Positions 47,865 through 57,851 are shown, counted from the stretch's first letter. The stretch is DNA of 64,000 nt from Flavobacteriaceae bacterium PS02334 (GCA_029959295.1 JASCOH010000003.1:434001-498000); one strand, 5' to 3'. Translations and numbers: made by a program. Notes: generated from the letters alone by a model not told the origin.

Positions 47865-47889
47865 TGTCATTTTTGACGATACAAAGTTG
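47865..47889 (-). promoter_or_regulatory. Promoter of the secreted hydrolase, with palindrome
   Basis: CAACTTTG -7 element on the minus strand (47882-47889) followed by TGTCATTTTTGACG (47865-47878, plus strand). Layout matches 43647-43671. Confidence 0.6.
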
Positions 47890-47920
47890 CGAACCATACA
47901 TAATTAAACATTAGGCATAT

Positions 47921-47948
47921 ATTCCTGATATGTTAACCATTTTTCCCA
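47921..47948. promoter_or_regulatory. AraC-type direct-repeat site 2
   Basis: ATTCCTGATATGTTAACC then ATTTTTCCCA; the GTTAACCATTTTTCCCA part is identical to site 1. It begins 32 bases from the -7 element. Confidence 0.65.
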
Positions 47949-48007
47949 ATCTTTCTTTTTGTAGAAACAGGCTACTATTTATGGTACTTAGCTTTCCTAA
48001 ATAAAAA

Positions 48008-48030
48008 AACTCTTAAATGGTTTAAGAGTT
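48008..48030 (-). terminator. Terminator after the OYE gene
   Basis: Perfect 10-bp stem AACTCTTAAA / TTTAAGAGTT with a 3-base loop and T run on the minus strand. Confidence 0.85.
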
Positions 48031-48057
48031 TCCTTAGTTTTTAAAATATAATAATAG

Positions 48058-49151
48058 TTAATTTTCCTTGAATGTTTCGTAATCAGTATAACCTTCAGCA
48101 CCGCCAGTATAAAGAAGATCGGTATTTGGAAGAGACAGCGCAGCTCCTGTACGATACCTTTCAACTAAATCCGGGTTAGCAATAAACGGCAAACCAAACG
48201 CAATAAGATCAGCATTGCCTGAGCGTAAAAGTTTTTCTCCTTTTTCTGAATCAAGTCCACCGCCAATCATAAGAGTGCCATTATATAATGGTCGAAAATA
48301 AGAAGCGACATCCTGAAATGCTTCTGCCGGAGTACCAACAACCGATTCCATAGGTCCTAAAACATGAAGATAAGCCAGATCAAATTGATTCAGCGCCTGT
48401 GCTAAATAACGGAAAGTGGGCTCCGTATCCGCATTAGGTCTTAATGTTCCGGAATTTGTCGCAGGACTAATTTTCAATCCTACTCTTCCTTTTCCCCAAA
48501 CTCTGGTTACGGCTTCCAGAAGCTCGAGCACAAAACGGCTTCTGTTTTCTACCGATCCACCATAAGAGTCTGTTCGCTTATTGGTCTCTGAACTCAAAAA
48601 TTCAGGAAACAGATATACATGAGCTCCGTGAATTTCTACTCCGTCAAAACCTGCCTTTTTTGCACTAAGGCTTGCGGTGCGAAAATCTTCAATAATGCCT
48701 TTGATGTCCTTAACTGTCATTTCGACCGGTACAAGAGTATCTTTAAATCCGTCAGGTGTATATGTTTGCTCATTTGGATTGATAGCTGAAGGTCCAAGAG
48801 GCAGTTTCCCGTTCAGATGATCCGGATGACTAACAGAACCCACATGCGAAATCTGAAGAAATATTTTACCTCCTGCATCATGTACCGCATCAACAACATT
48901 ACTCCAGGCTTTGGTTTGGTTATCAGTGTAATACCGGGTACATTGATATATCCAATAGCATCCGGGCTTACCCAGCATCCTTCTGTAATAATTAAACCAG
49001 CTGATGCGCGTTGTTTATAATAGGTAGCCATTAGGTCAGTGGCCATAAGTTCAGGATTGGTGGCACGGCCTCTCGTCATTGGTGCCATCACTATACGATT
49101 TTTTAAAGTAAGGCCTCCCAAGTTGTATTCAGAAAATAATTTATTGTTCAT
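48058..49151 (-). pseudogene. Old-yellow-enzyme alkene reductase, one-base frameshift
   Basis: Start MNNKLFSEYNLGGLTLKNRI with the FMN-domain APMTRGRA, then ITEGCWVSPDAIGY. At about 48930 one T appears to be missing; the other frame continues YTDNQTKAWSNVVDAVHDAG, QISHVGSVSH and GFDGVEIHGAHVYL to the stop at 48058. Restored, the protein has normal OYE length of about 365 residues. OYEs reduce activated alkenes with NADPH. A real mutation or a sequencing error. Confidence 0.85.
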
Positions 49152-49233
49152 TATATTTATATATTAAAATATTTATAGAAGTGTTACGATTAATTTTACA
49201 GCAGAAAATTTACAATCCTGTAACAGGCCTCTA

Positions 49234-49659
49234 TTATTGAAGAGGCAGATGATTTGCCGCTTCCGGGAAGAAGCTTTTCGTAACTTCAGCCATGTTTAAA
49301 GCTTCGCGAAGCAGTTTAATTTTTCCGTTATCGGCCACTAGTCTGCCCATATAAGACTGATTATATGGAAGCCCCGTTATTCCATTGATACAATGAACGT
49401 CATATTCTCCAAATACCTGATCTGGCGTATCGATAAGAATTTGAACATTTTCAAATTTAAAACCAGGAAACATAGTAGGAAGATTTTGCAGAAATTCTAA
49501 TATGACATCTTTGCCTTTCATTTGCCAGGGCATCCCCAGACTTTTAAGATAGGGAAGTTCAATAGCGGCATCATCTGCAAATAATTCTATTATTGTATCT
49601 GGATTGTTGATATTTTCAAGATAACTGACTAGCAATTCTTTAGCTGTTTTAATACTCAT
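49234..49659 (-). CDS. NTF2/SnoaL-like protein
   Basis: A 141-residue NTF2-fold protein: TAKELLVSYLENINNPDTII and ELFADDAAIELPYLKSLGMP. SnoaL-like proteins include isomerases and small-molecule-binding proteins. Between the OYE and monooxygenase genes, all on the minus strand. Function unknown. Confidence 0.85.
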   Translation of the reverse strand: MSIKTAKELLVSYLENINNPDTIIELFADDAAIELPYLKSLGMPWQMKGKDVILEFLQNLPTMFPGFKFENVQILIDTPDQVFGEYDVHCINGITGLPYNQSYMGRLVADNGKIKLLREALNMAEVTKSFFPEAANHLPLQ

Positions 49660-49734
49660 TTTTTATCTAATTTAAATAGGTTGATATTGTATTTCCTTTT
49701 TGCAATTACCGTAAACTGCGAAAGTTTCTTCCAA

Positions 49735-50157
49735 TTATTTTTTAGTCCAGTGTCCAAAAGAAGTATAAGCTTCTGGAGAACGCTCAACATTCATTTGCTT
49801 TAAAACTTTCTCAAACTCGACAGCATATGTTTTTTTCATCTGAACATTGATAAAATGGGATACAGTATCGTTCCATGTTTCATACACAAGAAATTCTTCA
49901 GGTTTGCCTATAGCCTGGTGCAAATCTGCGGCTACAAAATTCTGTTCATGGCTAATTGTGTCGAAAAGTTTAATCAAAACATTTTTAAATGCTTCGGCAT
50001 TTTCTGGACTGGTTTTAAATTTTATGCACAGCACAAGCGGTGTGCTGTTTTTATTTTGAATCATTGTTGATTGTTGTGCATGCATGCTTATTTGCGTTGT
50101 GAAAATTATTATGGCTGTTAAAGCCAGTTTTTTAATTCTTTCAGAGTAAGTCTTCAT
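49735..50157 (-). CDS. Antibiotic biosynthesis monooxygenase-like protein, secreted
   Basis: A 140-residue protein: signal peptide ending near MHAQQS and an ABM ferredoxin-like domain with CIKFKTSPENAEAFKN and FLVYETWNDTVSHFIN. ABM proteins act as cofactor-free quinol monooxygenases. A perfect TAATTTTG -7 element (minus strand, 50181-50188) lies upstream. Exported location suggests action on an outside quinone or aromatic. Confidence 0.85.
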   Translation of the reverse strand: MKTYSERIKKLALTAIIIFTTQISMHAQQSTMIQNKNSTPLVLCIKFKTSPENAEAFKNVLIKLFDTISHEQNFVAADLHQAIGKPEEFLVYETWNDTVSHFINVQMKKTYAVEFEKVLKQMNVERSPEAYTSFGHWTKK

Positions 50158-50271
50158 TTATTTAAGTATTAATTGAAGTACAAAATTAAGCTGCGATATT
50201 CATATCGATATTGACATATAATAAGAAATCAATTGACAAATCTCAAGCAGATTTATCTGCTTTTTATTGCA

Positions 50272-50300
50272 TGGGAAAAATAGTTAACTATTCAGGAAAA
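50272..50300. promoter_or_regulatory. AraC-type direct-repeat site 3
   Basis: Same motif on the opposite strand: TGGGAAAAATAGTTAAC then TATTCAGGAAAA. It ends 31 bases before a CAATTTTA -7-like element (50331-50338) of the plus-strand gene at 50391. Confidence 0.6.
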
Positions 50301-50390
50301 GATGCTAAGCTTAAATTTACAGGCATATCGCAATTTTACATTCAATATTAACCGACTGTAAAAAATATTCATTTCTTAAAACCAATTACT

Positions 50391-50612
50391 ATGAAAACTA
50401 CATTTTCTTTAAGAACCAAATGCAGTTCTGTATTCCGATTTTTAACTATTAAAACTTATTTTGATGCAGTAGCAAAATTTGCCTCTGATAAAGTAGAAGT
50501 AAAATGGAAAGACAAACTCTCAGATACCGATGTATGGACATACAGCCATGCCAGAAAATTACTTTCGTTTGTTCGTGAATCAGGAGTAGCAATGCCAATT
50601 TCAAATAAATAA
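50391..50612 (+). CDS. Small orphan protein with regulon promoter
   Basis: 73 residues: MKTTFSLRTKCSSVFRF start, then KVEVKWKDKLSDTDVWTYSH. No family recognised and no clear signal peptide. It is called because it has a promoter with the AraC-type site 3 at the standard distance. Divergent from the monooxygenase gene. Confidence 0.55.
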   Translation: MKTTFSLRTKCSSVFRFLTIKTYFDAVAKFASDKVEVKWKDKLSDTDVWTYSHARKLLSFVRESGVAMPISNK

Positions 50613-50746
50613 TGTTATAAAAATAATTCAATATAATAACGACAGATTATTGTAATGAGCTTTAGAGACAACAAATTTGGACTTCTCAGCCAAGTCCCTA
50701 CTCCATATTCACTCTAATTTTGCATTGTTAAATTAAATAATACAAC

Positions 50747-52162
50747 ATGAAAACAATAGATAAAATTTACGTTGACGGTCGTTTTACAGCACCGCACGGC
50801 ACAGAAACACAAGATCTTTACAACCCTGCAACAGGAGAGAAAATTGGCATAGTTCATTTAGGCGATCAAGTTGACACCGATCAGGCAATCGAGGCCGCAA
50901 AAAAAGCTTTCTTGACATTTTCAAAATCAACCCTGAAGGAACGCGGTGAAATACTGCAGCGCCTGCACGATGCTATCCTTGCAAATGAAGAAGCGCTTAA
51001 TAATGCGGCAGTGGAAGAATACGGATCTCCAATTTCAGCAACGAAAGGAAGAACACGATATGCCGCACAAATATTTCTGGATACCAAAGCTGCCATGGAA
51101 GGATTTGAATTTGAAAAACAGCTTGAATATGCCACAATAGTAAATGAACCTTTGGGTGTAATAGCCGCTATTACGCCGTGGAATGCAGATTACACTCACA
51201 TCTGCGGAAAACTTGCTCCTGCTATTGCAGCAGGATGCACAATTGTTATTAAACCAAGTGAAATAAGCGCTATCCAAACACAAATCCTAACTGAGTGTTT
51301 TGATCAGGCTGGTGTTCCTAATGGTGTAATTAATATTATAAACGGAACCGGGCCTGTAGTCGGAGCTGTAATGACCGCGCACCCAGACATTGCAGTTGTA
51401 ACCTTTACCGGCTCTACTCAGATAGGAAGAGTTATTGGAAGCAAGGCAGCAGAAACTATGAAAAGGGTTACACTCGAGCTGGGTGGGAAATCACCTAATA
51501 TTATATTGCAAGATGCAGATCTGCAGAAAGCTGTTCCTCTAGCACTGGCAATAGGTTTTAGCAATAGCGGTCAGGCCTGCCATGCAGGAACCAGAATTAT
51601 TGTACCAGAAAGCCGATTGGAAGAAATAAAAAGCCTGATTAAAGAGGGCGTGAAAAACATTAAGATTGGTGATTTATGGAATGCAGATTCTTACATCGGT
51701 CCAATGGTAAGTCAAAAACAATATGATACCGTACAACGTTATATTCAGGCCGGTCAGGATCAAGGTGCCGAAATTCTTGTTGGAGGTCTGGGGCATCCAG
51801 AAGGTCTTGGTGGATTCTATGCAAAGCCAACTGTTTTTGTAAATGTGAATCAGGATATGATTATTGCTAAAGAAGAAATTTTTGGTCCTGTACTTTGTGT
51901 TATCACCTACAAAACAGAAGAGGAAGCCATAAAAATTGCAAACGATACAATTTATGGCCTCTCAGCCTATATAAGCTCAGGTGATGCAGAAAAGGCTAAA
52001 AAGATTGCACGCCAAATAATCGCAGGAAGAGTACTTATCAACACCGCTTTAAATAAGGAAACCAAATCTCCTTTTGGTGGATTTAAACAGTCTGGTATTG
52101 GTAGAACTTCATGGACATATGGTATCGAAGAATATGTAGAACCTAAAGTAATTACATCATAA
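50747..52162 (+). CDS. Aldehyde dehydrogenase
   Basis: A 471-residue NAD(P)-dependent aldehyde dehydrogenase: AAITPWNADY, VTFTGSTQIGRVIG, catalytic Glu in ELGGKSPNI and Cys in GFSNSGQACHAGTR, and EEIFGPVLCVI. It oxidises aldehydes to acids in the cytoplasm. It has its own TAATTTTG -7 element (50715-50722). Substrate unknown. Confidence 0.93.
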   Translation: MKTIDKIYVDGRFTAPHGTETQDLYNPATGEKIGIVHLGDQVDTDQAIEAAKKAFLTFSKSTLKERGEILQRLHDAILANEEALNNAAVEEYGSPISATKGRTRYAAQIFLDTKAAMEGFEFEKQLEYATIVNEPLGVIAAITPWNADYTHICGKLAPAIAAGCTIVIKPSEISAIQTQILTECFDQAGVPNGVINIINGTGPVVGAVMTAHPDIAVVTFTGSTQIGRVIGSKAAETMKRVTLELGGKSPNIILQDADLQKAVPLALAIGFSNSGQACHAGTRIIVPESRLEEIKSLIKEGVKNIKIGDLWNADSYIGPMVSQKQYDTVQRYIQAGQDQGAEILVGGLGHPEGLGGFYAKPTVFVNVNQDMIIAKEEIFGPVLCVITYKTEEEAIKIANDTIYGLSAYISSGDAEKAKKIARQIIAGRVLINTALNKETKSPFGGFKQSGIGRTSWTYGIEEYVEPKVITS

Positions 52163-52336
52163 CGTATAACTATAAATTCTTCTTTGCTGAAAACCAGAGC
52201 TTCTCAAATTGTTTTTTTCCCTTAAAGAAAATGCAAGGTAAAACAACAGAAGAGCAAAATTTACTGAGCAGAATTGAGACGTTTAATACGTTTGAATTCT
52301 GCTTAAATTTGTCTTACAAAATTATATCCCTTTAAA

Positions 52337-53088
52337 ATGATAAGTCCCAATATTCTGTATTCGTGTTATGTAACCCGAAATTTATCAAACGAGCAGTTTA
52401 TTTCTGAACATATTTTTCTATATCAGTTTTCAGGATCGCTGATTATCAACGATGCTGAGAAAGAATATTCAGTGCAGACAGGTGAATTTTGTCTCGCTAG
52501 AAGAAACCGCCTCGCTAAGTATATTAAATTTCCGCCACAAAATGGAGAATATAAAACCATGTCGGTACGCCTTGACCAGAACTTTTTAAAAGATTTTAGT
52601 AAAGAGTATGGATTTACAGCAGACATGCCGGCTACTAACGATGCCGTTATAAACTTACGGCCAGAAACGCTTTTACTGAACTATATTCAGTCACTCTCGC
52701 CTTACTTCAATCTTACTACAGAGGGTAAAAATGAACATATGCTGCTTATAAAACAAAAGAAGCTGTCCTATTGCTGCTTAAAACAAATCCTGAACTCAAA
52801 AATATACTGTTTGACTTCAGCGAACCCGGCAAAATAGACTTGGAGGCTTTTATGAACCGTAATTTTCAATTTAATATCTCAATGGAAAGATTTAAAAAAA
52901 TATTTAAGATATCATCGGGAAGGTGGCTTCTGCAAAAACGGTTACAGCAGGCTTATTTTCTTATTACTAAAAAAAGCCAAAAACCGTCAGAGGTATACTT
53001 GGAAGTGGGATTTGAAGATATCTCTCATTTTTCACGTTCATTTAGCAAGGAGTTTGGTGTAGTCCCATCAAAGGTATTTTCAAAATGA
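52337..53088 (+). pseudogene. AraC-type regulator, frameshifted
   Basis: The first frame carries an N-terminal sensor (MISPNILYSCYVTRNLSNE to NEHMLLIKQK), the second frame continues from about 52759 as KEAVLLLLKTNPELKN to the AraC HTH VYLEVGFEDISHFSRSFSKE. One base appears lost in the AAAAGAAG run. Follows the aldehyde dehydrogenase and may once have controlled it. Confidence 0.8.
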
Positions 53089-53178
53089 TATTTATTTATA
53101 TTTTTCTAAGTGCACCTATAAATACTCCTGCTTTCGAGATTTTTGCCATACCCCATAATAAAAAGCTTAAAATTAAGG

Positions 53179-53585
53179 TTATGGATCATACTGCTCTATC
53201 AAATTGTAAAGTTTGAGAATGTTATATCTAAATTTAGATTGGTTTCTTCGTTTATTTATTTGAATTTGAATTTTTTCTAGTTCATCATCTTTCGGCTCAT
53301 TAATAATTTTCTCAATTATTTCAATTTCATTGATAGGTTCTCTCCAGAAAATTTCCTTAGTATCAATATCATAAAAAATATTTGGATGAAGCATTACTAT
53401 TGTTGTTTGCCTTATTACACTGTTTATAAAATCAGCTTTGTAAATTCTGCCCTTTTCTTTTAATCTATTAATGGCATTTATTGCACCATATCGTCCAATT
53501 TTTGCGTAAAGTTCGGTTTCGGAAGATTGGCTGGAGAAAAAATAGAATTCTATTAATGGAAGTGATTCAAAAGCAGGACTGCTCC
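53179..53585 (-). pseudogene. Truncated unknown protein (start missing)
   Basis: From an ATG at 53394 there are 71 residues (MLHPNIFYDIDTKEIFWREP to LIEQYDP), but the frame stays open upstream to about 53585 with protein-like text such as SETELYAKIGRYGAINAI, ending at a stop with no start. The 5' part was lost at the junction with the peptidase remnant. Family unknown. Confidence 0.5.
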
Positions 53586-53664
53586 ATCATCACTTGCTTT
53601 CACAAATAAGAATAAGACAGCAATACTTACCTATACTACTTTTCCGTAAGGTTACAGATGGCTA

Positions 53665-54309
53665 CTTTAAGCAGATTCTAGATAATTCAGTAACGTATCT
53701 TATCATAGATTTAAGAAATAACAGAGGCGGCGAAAAAGGTTTTGAAGATTATATTTTTTAGTATTTAACCAGCATTCCTTGCACAAAATACAAATATGTT
53801 GAAGCAAGCGCATTCTCCTACTCTTTTTATGAGTTTACCAACAAAACACAATCGAAAAGCAGATGAAACCCTAGAGTGCCCAGAAAGCGGAACACAGCGT
53901 AGATAACGATGGCAGAATATTAAAAAAACCTTGCGTCCTGATTCCTGAGAAACCTAAAAAAAAATATTTTGTAAGAAATTTATATATGTTAACAAGTGGC
54001 TCGACCTATTCTGGATGCTCGGAATTAGCAAGTTTGATCAAGGGTCGCAGAAAATCAATTTTCATTAGACAGGAATGCGGCGGCGGTTTTTATGACAATA
54101 CAAGCGGGTTCAGTATGGAATTGGAATTGCCAAATTCAAAATTGTGCATCAAAATTCCACTTCTGAAATTTGCACTTGACGTAAATAATAAAGAAATTCT
54201 TTTTGGTCGAGGAGTAATGTCTGACTATGATGTCAGGCCTACTTACGAAGACTTTGCAACAAAATATGATACTGAAATTGAATTCACCAAAAAATTGATT
54301 ATACGATAG
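53665..54309 (+). pseudogene. S41 peptidase remnant
   Basis: YLIIDLRNNRGGEKGFEDYIF near 53700 and, in another frame, LTSGSTYSGCSELASLIKGR with QECGGGFYDNTSG from 53986 are S41 (C-terminal-processing-peptidase-like) motifs; the Ser in TYSGCSE is the nucleophile region. Several stops and frame changes break the gene. Confidence 0.75.
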
Positions 54310-54477
54310 CTGTATCGATGCTAGGTTTCGTTTTTCGCTGATCCGGAAAAATAATATCAATGGAAAGGAAACGCCCGCCATAGTATTTTTTTGTGCATAA
54401 TATTGTAACTTTACGAACGCTGCTTGTCGCCATCTATCATTTTAAATAAGCTATGTGCTATTTCACAATCCACAACC

Positions 54478-55008
54478 ATGAGAACGTTCATAAAATATGC
54501 CTTCGTCTTATTATCCACATACCTGTCTTTTGGGCAAGACAATAGTTTTTTAGAATCCAGGAATGGCTTCAGAAATATAAAGCTGGGAGCCCCAGTGGAC
54601 AACTATCCTGAATTCAAATTAAAAAATGAATCTAACACGGATCTTTTTAAATTAAGCATGAATTCAAAAACTACCCATGCGTACAAGGGATGCGATGCTG
54701 ATAAGATCAAGACTGCGAAAATTTTGTTTATCTAACTGATTGCCGAAGACAATAGAATTGCAGAAATCCGAGTAGTTACAGAAAAAGTCCTGAACGTCTA
54801 TTCAGCCTTGCAGAATGCGTATGGAGAACCAGCTTCCGTCCAGGGTACTAAATTAACATGGAGAGCTGGCAAGGTAGAATGCAGCATCGAAGGCGACAAT
54901 ACCCAGATTCCGGGCTACCATGTCCGTTATAAAAGCATCTCACCAGTGCGAGGCCAGCTTTATGAGCTAAAAACAAAAGCAAAGAGAGAAGCGCAAGCAG
55001 AACTATAG
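54478..55008 (+). pseudogene. Secreted protein with an in-frame stop
   Basis: ATG at 54478, signal peptide MRTFIKYAFVLLSTYLSFGQ, then a TAA at 54733-54735 and the same frame continues LIAEDNRIAEIRVVTEKVLN to 55008. Without the stop it would be a 176-residue protein. Family unknown; the region after the stop reads as conserved protein. Confidence 0.65.
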
Positions 55009-55181
55009 AACAGCCCCTTAACGCAATTTCGGATTTTTTTTTACCAGAAATTCTTATTCGCTGGGGAAATTTGATTTTGGCAGAGCATTCTAGGATCAGC
55101 CTGCTAAAAATGGAAATACAGTGCCAATGGCAGGCTGATTAAAAACTGCCTAAAACAAAGATAGCCCAGCAATAATATACT

Positions 55182-56216
55182 ATGAAAAAATATCTTATCT
55201 TCTTGATGCTTTCACTTTTTACGATTTCCGCTTCCGCACAGAGAAAAAAGAAACAGCAGAAAACTCCCTTGCCTCCTGAAAAAGAAGTTTTTGCACCGCC
55301 CGCCATTCAAGAATCGAACACCCAAGTCGATAGTGGTTCCCAAATTTTCATGCCTGAAAGTGCGGCATCCCAAATAGTGGCGACAAAAATGAACGGGCAG
55401 GAAATTCATATCGCCAGCTTGAAAGAATTTGAAAATATCGATTTTTCACAGCTAAAGAAAATTGCTTTCAGTACAGCGGTTTCGGGCAGTTCTCTGGATA
55501 CGGCAATTATACAAAAGATAATAGACGAAGCAGTTCAGCTGGAAGCCTTAGAAATTGACAATTTTGCCATGGAAAATTTTCCTGAAATTAAAACGCCCAA
55601 CCATCACCTGAAAAAGCTGAGCCTGTCCCAAAACGGCCTGAAGGAGCTTCCCCCAAGCATCTCAAATCTAGCCGCGCTGGAAGATTTCCGCTCCAGCAAT
55701 CCGCTGGGGGAGCTTCCAGAAACTTTTTCACAGCTCAAAAACCTGAAAGAACTTGCTTTGAGCTATGCAGAATTTTCAGAGTTTCCAAAAGCCGTCTTCG
55801 GATTGGATAAATTATCCGTCCTGTATATTTCAAGCAACCCAAAGGGGAATGCAAAAATAAAAGAACTTCCTGACCAGTTCCAGCAGTTACCGGAACTTAG
55901 AGAATTTGGGGTTACAAGCGCTTCCCTTTCAGCATTGCCGGAATCCTTTTCCGAACTGAAAAAACTGGAAAAGGCCAGCTTTTCAAGCAACCTATTTGAT
56001 GCTTTCCCGGAAGTCCTGGCGGCGAGCCCAAAGCTTCAATTTGTGCCTTTTACCGACAATCCCCTGAAGTGGGAAAAGTTCAGAGCTTCCATCAAAAAAA
56101 TAAAATGGCGGGGACTGCTCTTCCTGAACGAAACCGGATTTACCAAAAAGCAATACGAAGAGATACAGAAAATTCTAATCAGGATAGATGTATATTATGA
56201 TGGAATGAATAATTAA
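55182..56216 (+). CDS. Secreted leucine-rich-repeat protein
   Basis: A 344-residue protein: signal peptide (MKKYLIFLMLSLFTISASAQ), a basic/Pro linker and about eight LRRs from residue 140, such as LKKLSLSQNGLKELPPSISN and LKNLKELALSYAEFSEFPK. LRR proteins bind other proteins. It has its own promoter region and appears intact among broken neighbours. Partner unknown. Confidence 0.88.
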   Translation: MKKYLIFLMLSLFTISASAQRKKKQQKTPLPPEKEVFAPPAIQESNTQVDSGSQIFMPESAASQIVATKMNGQEIHIASLKEFENIDFSQLKKIAFSTAVSGSSLDTAIIQKIIDEAVQLEALEIDNFAMENFPEIKTPNHHLKKLSLSQNGLKELPPSISNLAALEDFRSSNPLGELPETFSQLKNLKELALSYAEFSEFPKAVFGLDKLSVLYISSNPKGNAKIKELPDQFQQLPELREFGVTSASLSALPESFSELKKLEKASFSSNLFDAFPEVLAASPKLQFVPFTDNPLKWEKFRASIKKIKWRGLLFLNETGFTKKQYEEIQKILIRIDVYYDGMNN

Positions 56217-56433
56217 AATAAGTAAGGGCATTCCATTTATACCAACCTCCTGCTGTTCTAGCACCAGGGTTGCTGCAATGCAGAACAAAAAAAGCTCCCA
56301 ATTGCAAAAGCATTTTTCATAAAGCAGCGATTCACTCAATTGCCATAAATCAAGAAGAGCAGCAAATTGCGGTAACGCCGAAATGGGTGCCATATTTTTT
56401 TATATTCCAGCAAACCCTATCCCCGACTGCAAT

Positions 56434-56718
56434 CTAACGCCAGCCAGCGCCGGTGCAATATGTTCCATTATGGCGGACAGGAAGTGCACATTGTAGTCGA
56501 CGGCTTACAGAAATCCTCGGCTCCCGCCAATGTCCTGCTTTTCTCCACGCTTCCTTATATAGCCTGATCTGTTCCGCCTGCTGGATGTGGAATGGCTTTA
56601 CTTCATGGTAGAACTCTGGAGGTACAACTCCATTTTCTGCAGCCCAGACATCGGTAGCATTAGAAGCAGGACGATCTCCATAAGCCGATTTTGTATTTTT
56701 AAAATCGTGAGGCATCAT
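56434..56718 (-). pseudogene. LLM-class oxidoreductase fragment
   Basis: 95 codons with an internal LLM segment: VKPFHIQQAEQIRLYKEAW and GHWREPRISVSR. Luciferase-like monooxygenases have more than 300 residues, so most of the gene is lost, and the end of the frame is no longer family-like. Confidence 0.55.
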
Positions 56719-56769
56719 CGCAGTAAATAGTAGTAGCGCATAGGGTGAATATAATTAATTAGCCATGAT

Positions 56770-56979
56770 TTGATGGCAGCATTAACCTATAATTTGAAGA
56801 AATACTTTAAGTTTATCACTAAAAAAACAAAAACAAAAACAAAAGACGGAGTAGTAAGTGAATTAGAAGCAAAAGTAACAACTTTTCTAAAAACTTTCTT
56901 TTATGGCTTTAAAAACATGTTTTTAAGCACCTCAATTTTCAAAGTCTGCAACTCAAAACCAAAAATAAACCTCGCTTAA
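56770..56979 (+). pseudogene. C-terminal remnant of an IS1182-type transposase
   Basis: LMAALTYNLKKYFKFITKK is the characteristic end region of IS1182-family DDE transposases of Bacteroidota. The rest of the insertion sequence is missing upstream. A terminator follows at 56968. Confidence 0.6.
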
Positions 56980-56997
56980 ATGTGCTTAAACGAGGTT
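56968..56997 (+). terminator. Terminator after transposase remnant
   Basis: AACCTCG / CGAGGTT stem extended by TTAA pairing, then TTGTTTTTTAT on the plus strand. Confidence 0.8.
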
Positions 56998-57045
56998 GTT
57001 TTTTATGATTTTTCGCAACAGCTACCGCTGTTGTGTGCTGCTTTT

Positions 57046-57783
57046 TTACCAAGGGCTTACTTCGCCATCATCTTCTATGTCATTGCTGAAAAATTTTCCA
57101 GTAGGTGCATTCTCCTCTGTCAATGTATGTTTAACTATGAAACTTGCTGCACTTTCCACTGTTCCTGGACCGCTATGATGGTTGAAGTCTGTGGCAGTAT
57201 AGCCTGGGTCAATTGCATTTACTTTGAATGGCAAGTCTTTCAGTTCATACGCTAAAAGAATAGTGTAAGCGTTAACAAGAGCCTTTGAAGGAACATAACT
57301 TGCAAGTTTAACATCGTAATATTTCCAATTTGGATCACTGTGCAAGCTTAAGGAACCAAGTCCTGAAGTAATATTGCTTATTCTTGGATTTTCTGACTTT
57401 TTGAGTAATTCCATAAAAGTTTGCGTCACACTAATTGTTCCAAAGTAGTTAACGTCAAATACATCTTGAATATCTTTGATAGAAGTTGTTAAAACACTTT
57501 CAGGAAATCCTTTGCTTATCCCTGCGTTATTTATCAAAATATCCAATTTACCTTGCTCGCTTTCTACATTTTTTTTGGCTTCTAAAATTGTTTCAGGCTT
57601 TGTAACATCAATTTGAATAGCTTGGATGTTTTGAAATCCATTTTCTATTAAGTCTTTTACAACTGCTTGTCCTTTTTTAAGGTCACGCGTACCTAAATAT
57701 ACAAATAAACCCTTTTTTGAGAGTTGTTTTGCAGTCTCTAACCCAATGCTTCTGTTGGCTCCTGTAATCAATACTATTTTCAT
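57046..57783 (-). CDS. Short-chain dehydrogenase/reductase
   Basis: A 245-residue SDR: LITGANRSIGLETAKQLS (nucleotide binding), ILINNAGIS, and ASYVPSKALVNAYT with the YxxSK catalytic pair shifted to Y-V-P-S-K. NAD(P)H-dependent reduction of a carbonyl is expected; substrate unknown. A TTTGCCA-TT-TGGCAAA palindrome lies 53 bases upstream, and the Crp/Fnr gene follows upstream on the same strand. Confidence 0.9.
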   Translation of the reverse strand: MKIVLITGANRSIGLETAKQLSKKGLFVYLGTRDLKKGQAVVKDLIENGFQNIQAIQIDVTKPETILEAKKNVESEQGKLDILINNAGISKGFPESVLTTSIKDIQDVFDVNYFGTISVTQTFMELLKKSENPRISNITSGLGSLSLHSDPNWKYYDVKLASYVPSKALVNAYTILLAYELKDLPFKVNAIDPGYTATDFNHHSGPGTVESAASFIVKHTLTEENAPTGKFFSNDIEDDGEVSPW

Positions 57784-57835
57784 TTTTTTGATTTAAATTA
57801 ATGATGCAAAAATGCATCTTATAGAAATGAAATCA

Positions 57836-57851
57836 TTTGCCATTTGGCAAA
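57836..57851. promoter_or_regulatory. TTTGCCA palindrome 1
   Basis: TTTGCCATTTGGCAAA: perfect 7-bp arms with a 2-base centre, upstream of the SDR gene. Crp/Fnr-like dimension. Near copies at 58462, 59838 and 59947. Confidence 0.6.
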
